From: Chromera velia
Taxonomy: Eukaryota > Sar > Chromeraceae
NCBI GenBank assembly: GCA_018398765.1
Contig: JAHBMJ010002441.1
Location: 1-18,808, forward strand
DNA: 18,808 nt
Reading direction: 5' to 3'
Part shown: positions 1-9,306 of the stretch, one piece after another
Numbering within the stretch: the stretch's first letter is position 1
Layout of the letters: every line of letters starts with the position of its first letter
The notes under the pieces: model-generated
Databases searched by the model: none
What the model was told of the DNA's origin: nothing
The model's input: the letters and a program-made list of their open reading frames with translations, nothing else
Translations under genes and position numbers: made by a program

Positions 1-17
1 CACACACACACACACAC

Positions 18-57
<40 letters not shown>

Positions 58-120
58 GCACACACGCACATACACACGCACACACACACACACACACACG
101 CACACACGCACACACACACA
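1..120. repeat. CA/CG dinucleotide microsatellite
   Basis: Nearly uninterrupted CA repeats with scattered CG and TA variants. The tract begins at the window edge, so its true length is unknown. It may lie inside the last intron of the leftward ribosomal protein L6 gene, but that is inference. Confidence 0.95.
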
Positions 121-897
121 GATGCAGGATATATCCCGAGGTGAGTGAAGCGCATTTTGCTCCCGGAGTTAGATGCAGAAAGAAAATGCTCTCTCTCTCT
201 TTCCCTCCCATCCGCCTGTTCCCTCCTACCGGCATCCCCACACACACGACGGGGGGAGGGTAGCTAGTCAACAGACGAACAAGACGTACAACGATAACAA
301 ATGATTGTTTCCTCACTGTAATTTGCTTCATAAACAGACAGGCAGAAAAAGAAACACGGGTGCATGTCCAACAGAACGTCAAATTAATTTCACCCGAGAG
401 AAGTCGCCTCTTTTCCGTCTAAACCCCCCCGTCATCTGAAAAATCGTACAAACAACTTCCTTCGGTTTCTTCTGCCCAATCTTCTGTGCTGCCGCCCGGC
501 CCGCACCTCCGGCTAGCGGGTTGGTTTGTGACATTCGATGCCTCCCTCGCCTGCGGGCGGGGACCTCTTTCTCCCTCGCCTTCCCTTGTTCCTTTTTCGG
601 GTCCATGACACATGCACCATCTGCTTCTCATTCTCCTTCGCAACGATATGCTTCCCCCCTGTCCTGCCACACCAACTCTCTCTCACGAAGGAAGGAAGAA
701 TAATTTTCGTTCGGGGGGAAAACGGCGGGTGCGCGAAGGAAACAGGCCTGTGAGGAAAGAAGACTGTGTAGAAAGAATGGAGGGAATAGAAAGAGACGAG
801 GGCCAGGAAGAGAGAGAAGTCGGTTTGCGGACAGGAGGCAGAGAGATTGCTGAGAGACGGCGATGTCTGATAACAGCGAGAGTGAATTGTCGTGGAC
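121..897. other. No gene recognised; possible L6 intron or 3' flank
   Basis: I found no reading frame here with recognisable protein similarity. Short open frames exist on both strands but lack family motifs. The expected C-terminal end of ribosomal protein L6 (a short segment ending in a PH-x-x-x-F type tail) was looked for on the minus strand and not found, so this may be intron sequence with the last exon left of position 1. Confidence 0.5.
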
Positions 898-1696
898 TCA
901 TCTTTCGCCTTCCTGCATGCATAGGCACACGAAATTCATTTTGAGATCTAATGTCTCGCTGACCTTCTGAGTGGCCTTCTTAGCCTCAGGGAGGGCAGCT
1001 GCGGTGGGCTGCTGAGAGGCAAAGAACTCGTCTTCTCCCTGCTTGGTCTTCTTTGCCTTCTCTCTGTTGAAGAAGGCCTCAGAAATCTTGTCGAGACCCT
1101 TCAAGGCCTTCACGTCGACCTTTGCAGAAGTGACGATGGTGTAGGCCTGAGGAACTCTCTTCAGAGGAACCCCGTTGACCTCATAGGGACCTGTCACCAG
1201 GAGCATCCCGGCTGCAGCAGAGGAGGATCGAGAGAATTCATGAATTTAAGACGGAGGGAGAGAAAGACTCACCCGTCAGCTGGTAAGCAGGCAAGATGGA
1301 ACTGGTGATTCCTATTTCTATTGTATGCATCACTCATGACAACAGCACAAGACAAGTGTGAGGCTGCAAAGAAGAAAAGAAAAGTAGAAACACCCCCATC
1401 GCCCAGAACGCATCTTGTCCTGTCTTGTCCTACGAGGACACATCAAAGAATCTTTCTCAGAGGCCAATCTCTCGCCTCGAACTGGCATGGACGTCAATCT
1501 GGTGCGCCACAGTGTAGAAAGACTGACTGTGTCCGAGGGTCTTGAGGAAGACGACTCTCTTTCCCTTAAAGCGGCCGTTCAAGAGAATGAGGATGCGTCC
1601 AGGCTCGAGGCCGGGCTTCAGCTTGGCGGGGTTAGCGAGGAGCTTCCCCTTGGGGATGCCCTGCTTCTTCGTCTTCAGCTGAATCTTCTTCACCAT
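898..1696 (-). CDS. RPL6: 60S ribosomal protein L6 (eL6), partial, two exons visible
   Basis: Structural protein of the large cytosolic ribosomal subunit. Exon 1 is 1696 down to 1528, starting at ATG 1696-1694 ([11 protein letters not shown]). It contains the eL6 motif [20 protein letters not shown]. Exon 2 begins at 1211 and carries [19 protein letters not shown] followed by a Y-x-I-V-T-S-A-K-V-D segment, both typical of eL6. The intron 1527-1212 starts GTCAGT and ends GCTGCAG; the join restores a threonine codon and the family spacing. Exon 2 runs open to TGA at 898-900, but its last residues do not resemble the conserved eL6 C-terminus. A donor-like AAG/GTCAGC at 964/963 suggests the final exon lies elsewhere, probably outside the window. 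An in-frame ATG 13 codons upstream (1735) is an alternative start. Identity is firm; the 3' end is unresolved. Confidence 0.88.
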
Positions 1697-1898
1697 TCTT
1701 CTTCCTTTCTGGCGACTGGCTTCGGGCTGCCACACGACTCAAAGAGGGGAGCGAGAGAGGGGGCGTGGAGATGAGAATGGATCGAGCCGTTTCCACCGAG
1801 TCCGCGTGTGCGTGGCGCACGCTGGGTGGGTCATTTTGAGTCGGGCATTGAACTGTGCTAGCTGTTTCTGTGGCGTCACGATTTTTCGGAGTTGCAAG

Positions 1899-1980
1899 GA
1901 CATCGTGGCCGAGTGGTTAAGGCGATGGACTAGAAATCCATTGGGCTCTGCCCGCGTAGGTTCGAATCCTACCGATGTCG
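1899..1980 (+). tRNA. tRNA-Ser(AGA)
   Basis: 82-nt intronless type II tRNA. The acceptor stem gacatcg (1899-1905) pairs perfectly with cgatgtc (1973-1979), with discriminator G at 1980. The A box (tggccgagtgg) and B box (ggttcgaatcc) are intact. The anticodon arm is atgga/tccat with loop ctagaaa, giving anticodon AGA at 1932-1934, which reads UCU and, with inosine, other UCN serine codons. The long variable arm expected for serine tRNA is present. CCA is not encoded, as usual for nuclear genes. Confidence 0.97.
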
Positions 1981-1981
1981 C

Positions 1982-1985
1982 TTTT
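1982..1985 (+). terminator. RNA polymerase III oligo-T terminator
   Basis: A run of four T begins two bases after the tRNA 3' end, the normal Pol III stop signal. It supports an active tRNA gene transcribed on the plus strand. Confidence 0.8.
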
Positions 1986-2577
1986 CTGCTTTCACACTTT
2001 GCATGTACTTTTGCCGTGGGAAAAAAACCAAGCACACCGATACACAAAAGATACAAGCCGATCATAAGCCGATCACAGCCGATCGGCCTGGTTTCGACGT
2101 GTTTCGACTTGAAAAAGTATCAGCACCCTGCATTGCTTGACAGATCTTGACAGTGGATGCCTCTATTCATACATCGATCCACGTGATCTCATACTCGCTC
2201 GCTGCAGAAAGAGCCCGCACAGGTTTTGTACTTTTTAGCCCCGCGTCACTTGACCCTTCTACCCGCCCACGTCGTTGCCAGGGCTTCATTGAAGGGCGCA
2301 GCTTCCGGCACGCTTGGCCGTTTCTCTGCCTTGCTTGAATAGAAGCAGACGCCGTTCGCTTCCCGCGGGAGAGAAGAGCCTGAACACGCGCTTCTTCGGT
2401 GACGCACGCATCATATTGTGTCCAGCAACGCAGAGAGACGGCTACATCCTGCTCCTTTCTCGTCTGTGTTCCTTCGGTCGCGCAGCGAAGCCGTTAATCG
2501 AGGGGCAGTTCATATCATCCCTCAAACGCAACAAAACCTGAAGAAACAAGGAAAAAAGACAAACAACCGACCTCACA
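1986..2577. promoter_or_regulatory. Probable promoter and 5' leader of the TerC-like gene
   Basis: No gene recognised. The stretch holds three closely spaced copies of AGCCGATC (near 2057, 2068 and 2078) and two copies of GTTTCGAC (near 2091 and 2101). The last bases before the start codon are A-rich, with an A three bases before the ATG (cacaATG), a usual eukaryotic start context. A promoter role is inferred only from position. Confidence 0.4.
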
Positions 2578-3321
2578 ATGCCGTCGACCGTCGCGTCTCT
2601 CTCTCTCCAGAGCGATGAGTACCTCGGACAAGAAATGCGCATGCCGGAGAACATCTACGAGTTCATTCAACACATCACCCGACCGCACCCCCTCGCGAAG
2701 ATCCCCTTCTACACAGAGTACTCTGTCACTGCCTGGGTGATCTTCACACTCGGTTTGCTCGTCTTCATGATTCTGGACCTCGGCGTGTTTCATCGAATGA
2801 ACCAGAGCATGAGCTTTGGAACCGCAGCTTTCGCCATGGCCTTCTGGGTCTCTGTGGGACTTCTCTTTAATTTGTTCATCTTCGTTCAGGTAAGTCTTTT
2901 CCGTTTCTTTATGTTTTTTCTTCTTTGGCCATGGCCTTCTGGGTCTCTGTGGGACTTCTCTTTAATTTGTTTATCTTCGTTCAGGTAAGTCTTTTCCGTT
3001 TCTTTATTTTTTTTCTTCTTTGGCCATGGCCTTCTGGGTCTCTGTGGGACTTCTCTTTAATTTGTTTATCTTCGTTCAGGTAAGTCTTTTCCGTTTCTTT
3101 ATTTCTTTTCTTTTTTGGACTTCTCTTACGCTCTCGCGTTTGTTCATCTTCGCGCAGATTTTTTTTCCCGCAAGTATTTAATTCCCTTCCGTGACAGTGT
3201 TTCTGTCGGTGTCTGTTATTCAGTCAACAGCTAGTAACGATTGTGCCTTTATCATCTTTGTGCGTCTTCTGACATGCGCATGGTTTCTTTCAAGATACTA
3301 GCTGTCGATGTGCATGCATGT

Positions 3322-3370
<49 letters not shown>

Positions 3371-3877
3371 AGGGGGTTTCCTTCTGCAATGATCTGGTTC
3401 AACGGATTTGTTCTCGAGTGGGCCCTCTCTCTTGACAACCTGTTCATCTTCTATTTGGTTTTCTCGCAATACAGGACACCAGAAGAACAAAAGTACAAAG
3501 CGCTCTTCTACGGAGTCATGGTCCGTCAGTCAGCCATGCAGTGTTCATTGTTCCTGAGCCTGTTGGTAAGTTCGTCACCGACGCTTTCTGAAATTCGCAC
3601 ATTATAGAGAGATAGTAGGGCCACGCAAGAGTAAACTGAGATCTCTCTCTGCGTCGATTGTGATCTTCTTCTCTTTCTCCTCCTTGTTTCTTGAAATTCC
3701 TGTTGCCCGTCTCTCTCAACAGGAAGTGGAATTAAGCCTTTGCAGAAAGAAAGAAAGAAAGAAAGAAAGGAAAGAAGGAAAGAAAGAAAGAAAGAATTGT
3801 TTTTGCGCTAGTTTTCTCTGTCTGCTACGTAGCATCGAACTCTCTTTTTTTCCCTTACCCACGTTTGTTTGTTTGTT

Positions 3878-3915
<38 letters not shown>

Positions 3916-6900
3916 TATGCGCGTGAGTAAGTATGTGTGTCTTTAACGTCATACGTCTCATCCCTCATTGTATGTCTCTATTGTCCAATTGCTTTTTTGC
4001 AGGGAGCGATTCTTCTTCGGCTTCTGTTTTTTACTGTCGGAGAGTTTCTTTTTGAGTACCTCTCTTGGCTGAAAATCGTCTTTGGCTTCTTCCTTATCTA
4101 CACAGGTACGTGCTTGCGTCGACATAACAAGATGATAGGTCATGCGGGTGAGATAGGAAGGGAGTGGACGAATAATCAAAAGAGGGTGGGAGGAAGAGCT
4201 AGAAGGAAGGGGTTTGGTTGAAGGACTTCTACTGAGCCTGCCTGTTCGTGTTTTGATTGATTGAATAGGGGGCAGGCATCCTTGTATCTGCTCGACAGTG
4301 TTGTCTTCAACAAGAACATGCATCTCTTTCGCTCGATCGTTTCTTTCAACGTACTTGGTGCGTTCGTGTCTGAGTGCATTGTTGCACACCCCCCCGGCTG
4401 CCTGCCTGCTTAATTGAGTGAGGCCTGCAGGTATCAAGACTGTGGTGACGAATGACGACGACGAAGACTTCGAAGCAGCAGACAACATCTTTGTGAAGGT
4501 AGGGGGAGGGGGGGGGATTGTTTCTGTGAAGCTTCTTTCTAGCTGGGTGTGTGTTTTTCAATCAGCATAATTAATTGAAGAATCAGTCACAGCACGATCA
4601 CTCGCGGGCGTGTGGGGGATGCACACTCTCGTCTCTCCATGCATGAATGGTGCACGATGCACGCATGCATGGACAATCAATCGTGTTCTCTGTTCCTTCA
4701 TACCGACAGAAGACCCGAATCTCTCTCACACAATCGACCGATTGGCAAAACCTCTTCTGGTCATTTGCAAACTTCATTCATTCTTTCTGTGGGGCGGCGG
4801 GGGGGCTGTATTGCTTTCTTTGAGTTGTGTACGCAAGTGCAAACGGCGGTGAAGGGGGAAATGTGCATGCAGACTCAGCAGAAAGAAGCCTGCTGCAGGG
4901 AAGAAGGCAAACACGGAGAAACCTGCGGCCGCACAGGCACACACGACTGAGCACACACACATACACACACACAGAGAGAGAGAGAGGCAGAACGTGAAGT
5001 TTAGCCGACTGGGGTTAAAGAATGGGTGTGTCCATCTGTTTGTCGGTCGATCCTTCTCGAAGGAAGAGGGAGTGTCTTTCTCTGACTCTCTCTCTCTCTC
5101 CCAATCTAGCTAGTTATGCGTGCTTGAGGGAGGGCACATTCATGTCATACCCTCCAGCCAGCCACCCTGCCTGCCTGACACGATCGACACCTTCCTTCCT
5201 TCCTTCCTTTCTTCCTTCCTTTCTTCCTTCCTTCCTTCCTTTCTTCCTTCCTTCCTTCCTTTCGTCCGTCCTTCCTTCCTTCCTTCCCTCCTTTCTTCCT
5301 TCCTTCCTTCCTTTCTTCCTTCCTTCCTTCCTTCCTTCCCTCCTTCCTTCCTTCCTTCCTCCCTTCCTTCATTTTCTCCTTCCTTCCTTCCTTCCTTTCT
5401 TCCTTCCTTCATTTTCTCCTTCCTTCCTTCCTTCCTTTCCTTCCTTCGTTCCTTCTTTCCTTCCTTCTTTCCTTCCTTTTTTCCTTCCTTCTTTCCTTCC
5501 TTCCTTCCTTCCTGCAGGCTGTCTCGACGATGATGCCGGTCATCCCGCGGTACGGACCCAATGCGGAGTTCTTTGTGCGGGACTCTCGCACGGACCGTTC
5601 GTCCGACTACAAGCAGAAGAAGAGAGACGGAGAGAGAGAGGCGGGAGGTCCGCTGTCGAACAGGAGCGAGACGGCTGCTGAGACTGCGGGTGTGCATGCT
5701 CATACTGTGGGGGTGCATGGGTCAGCAGCCATACCACAGCCCCGCAAGGGCCACGGGCGTGCAAGTGCAACAACAGCAACCTACAGAGGAGACCTGCCCA
5801 GTGGGGGGGAGAGGGACCGGGAGTTCTCTGAGGCAGAGGAGGAGAGGAGGCTGCTTGGGGGTCGGGGTGAAGGGGCAGGGGGAGGAGGAAGAATTGAAGT
5901 TGTGGCTGGGGGGGCAGCTGCATCGGCGTCGGGGGGAAGAAGCAGTTTGCCTCCGAAGGACAACACCCAACACAGGTCAGTCAGCTGGATGACGTTTCTG
6001 CATCTCTCTCTGTCTGTCTGTCTGTTTGTGCACATATGCACTGCGCAGATTGCCTCCGAGGAAAAAACATAAAGAAAGAGGCAAGATCTGTAGCTGTGTT
6101 TAAGGGGGGGGGAGGGTGAGTGGGAAGGAAGGAAGGCGTGTCTGTGTGTATGTTTGTGTGTGCTCACGTGTCACTGATGGGTCGGAATCTCTCTCTCCTT
6201 CTCAGTCTTGCCAGCCATTTCCCCCCCGGCCCCTTCTTTTGCAACTTGTTCTTGACTTTCTTTCTTGTGGCATTGAATATGATCAGTTTGACTGATCGAC
6301 AGGGGGGCCGGGTGGGAGGGTATTGTGACAAAGGAAAACAATACCTGGATCGTGCTAGATTCCTTCCTTCCTTCCTTCCTTCCTTCATTGTGTGTGTTTG
6401 TTTGTTTGTTTCAGCATCGGGGGTATGAGCGCGACGTCGAGCGTGATGATGCACCCCCTCCCGACAGGGTCGGGGCCCTGGAAGGCAACGCTCCTCTTCC
6501 TGGTTGTGGTGGCTCTGGAGGGAATCGACCTCGTCTTCGCAATTGATTCTACATCGGCCAAGCTGGCGGCGGTGGGTAGGCGGCTGTGGGGTGGGGGGAG
6601 GTTCAGTGAGGGAGGGCGTGGATGGATGGACAGACACATCTGCATTGAGAGAGCTGGGGCGGAATGAGTTTGACGTCTCCTCGTTTGAAATAGAATCTTC
6701 TGTGAAGCAGTTAGCGATTTCTTTTTGTTTTGATTTTTGACGATTTCTTTTTATTTTGATTTGATTCGTCCTTTTTGACGAAGGTCTTCGTGTTTTGCTT
6801 TTCTTCGTTGCTCTTCTCATCCGTTCCCGTGCGGAGCGCGCGCGCACAGAGAGAGGGAGAGAGAGAGAGAGTTGAGTTGAGACAAGATGTCGATTGAATG

Positions 6901-8313
6901 GCAGAGAGACACTCAACAGAGGGACGCAGCCTGGGGCATGCAGCGCTGCATCTCTCTCTTTCTCACTCTGGGGGAAACCTGAGCATGTCTACCCTTCTTT
7001 CTGTTTTGTGTGGAAAAGATTGTCTTTGTTTGTGTCTTCTGTGCGATAGAATTACTGGGATTCCCCCCAAAGTGCATGTGGGGGGCATGTGTGTACTGAC
7101 TCCCCCATCTGTCTGTCTGTGTGTTCCTTCGTTCGTTCAGATTCCGGACATCTTCCTCGCGTACACTTCAACGGTCTGCGATTCTCTCACTCTTCCTACC
7201 CTAGCTTCTTTCTTTCTTTCTTTCCTTCCTTCCTTCCTTCCTTCCTTATTTTCTTTCTTTCTTTCTTTCTTTCTTTTCTTTCTTTCTTCCTTCCTTCCTT
7301 TCTTCCTTCCTTCTTTTCTTCTTTCCTTCTTTTCTTCTTTTCTTTCTTTCTTTCTTTCTTTCTTTTCTTTCTTTCTTTCTTTCTTTCGTTTTGCTCCTCG
7401 TGGTGTTTTCCTTTTTCCTTCCTCTTTGTCTGATGTGTCTTCTGTCTGAATGGACACAGACGACCAAAGAGGGCAGACAGCCAAAGAATGGCCTGTTTGT
7501 CTTTCTCTGTTTGTGGTGTGAGGAAGAGGGGGCTTCCCCTCCGTCCCTCTCTCCGTCCGTCTGTCTTTCTGTCTGTCTGTCTGTCTGTCTGTCTGTTGGT
7601 TTTTCTTGCCTGGTTTTCTTTTCTTCTCTTTCTTGTCTTGAGTGGAAGCAGCAGAGGAGTAGCGTGTGAAACCAGTGATCACGTGAAAGTCTGTCGGGAG
7701 GTGGAGAGGCAAGGGGCGCTTAACTCTCACCTTTCGGGCCCCCTGCCCACTTTGTCTGAGTTGTCGTGATGTTCCTTTGTCTTTGTTGCTTTCTTTCTTT
7801 TTGTCTATTGTGTCCATGAAGAAAAGAAGGGAGAAGAAGAAACATATAGTCTGTCTGTCTGTCTGTCTGTCTGTCTCTGAGGAGTTTGTCTTGCGTGAGG
7901 ATCGGATTGCAGTCCCCTGCAGGCGGTAGTTATTCTATTCTTGCCCCTCTCCCTCCCCTTTCCTCCCTCCTTCCCTTTTGGGGTTGCCTGCCTGCAGGTG
8001 CTCGCCATGCTCGGTCTCCGGGCTTGCTTCTTTGTGGTGGACGAAATCGTTCGGTCTGTCTGTCTGTCTCATGCACTGCATGTATCTTTTTTTGGTGCGT
8101 CTCCGTCTCTCACCCCGCGATCCCGCCCTCATCCTTTTTTCCCTCACCCTCTCCCCTCTCCCACAAGTCTCTCTCTGTGTGTTTATGTATGTGTGTTTCT
8201 CTCTCTGTCTGTCTGTGTGTGTGTGTGTGTTGTGTGTGTGTGTGTGTGTGTGTGTTGTGTTTGTGTGTGCTTGTGTGTGTGTGTGTGTGTGTGTGTGTTG
8301 TGTTTGTGTGTGC

Positions 8314-8348
<35 letters not shown>

Positions 8349-9265
8349 GTCTGTTAAACGTTTTGCTTGTACAGCGTGGAAGGGAATGCTTGTCCGCTTC
8401 TGTTGTCTGTTGGAGCAGTCTGGTATTTGTCTGGTTTGTCTGTGTGCAGAGATTGACTGACTGACTGATCAGATAACTGACGAATTCGTTGCCTATCCAC
8501 TGAGCTGGCTGACTGACTCACAGTCGCACGTTAGATGGATTGGCCATGTATCTTTGACCATTTGACTGCAGGTTTTTTGAACTCATGAAGTACGGCCTCT
8601 GCGTGATTCTGGTCTTCATCGGCCTCAAACTGATGTTCTCGTGGTACGTTCGTAATAATGGCTGCTTGTCAGACAGGTTGCCTTTTTTCGGACAGAAAAA
8701 AGAGAGGCTGGTAGATAGGGAAGTGAGAGAGTGGAGAATCGGGGGATGAAGAGATAGACAAAAAAACAAAGTGACAAACACAAAGAAAGAGCAGATAGGC
8801 AAATAAATAAAGTGACAAACACAAAGAAAGAGCAGATAGACAAAAAAATAAAGTGACAAACAAAAAGAAAGAGCAGATAGGCAAATAAATAAAGTGACAA
8901 ACACAAAGAAAGAGGCGTGAATTCGTTCGTTCGTTCTTTCGCTTCTCCGGCTGCCCTCGAGGTGAGGCCTCTTTCGTCTTTGATCCTTTCTGTGTTTGCT
9001 TCTGGTATCTATCTACGTATCTGTTTTTTCCTTTTGGGCTGCCTGTCCATGTGTGTCGCGAGTTTGATTTCTCTATTTGATTGAATCAACCTTTTCTTTC
9101 CGCCTGTATGCCTGTCTGTCTCACCTCTTCGTTCCCTTTTTCAGCTTCCAAATGGCTCTTTGTTTTCTCCCTCCCTCTTGTTTTAATTCCATTCTCCTCT
9201 GCAGGGTGATTCACATCTCCAATGTGGTCACTTGTGTCGTCCTAGTAAGTTCTTGCGTTGGCTTC

Positions 9266-9306
<41 letters not shown>

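Noticed and set aside
2890-3085. Extra TerC coding exons in the second and third 95-bp copies
   Set aside because: 95 is not divisible by three; reading through the first donor shifts the frame and stops at 2986-2988, so these copies are intronic.
4610-4972. Short open frames in TerC intron 4
   Set aside because: No family similarity, and the exon 4 to exon 5 join already satisfies phase and protein continuity.
5022-5718. Open frames on both strands reading as Pro-Ser-Phe-Leu or Lys-Glu-Gly-Arg repeats
   Set aside because: They are translations of the (CTTC)n tract inside a TerC intron and have no independent support.
7089-7817. Long open frames around the (TTTC)n tract
   Set aside because: Low-complexity translation of intron microsatellites; only the 33-bp exon at 7141-7173 is coding.
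8518-8906. Minus-strand hydrophobic protein resembling a multi-pass membrane protein
   Set aside because: It is the antisense of the 41-bp minisatellite and of TerC exon 9; the repeats explain the apparent helices.
8752-8914. Regular repeats suggestive of a CRISPR array
   Set aside because: The 41-bp units are directly adjacent with no unique spacers, and the genome is eukaryotic.
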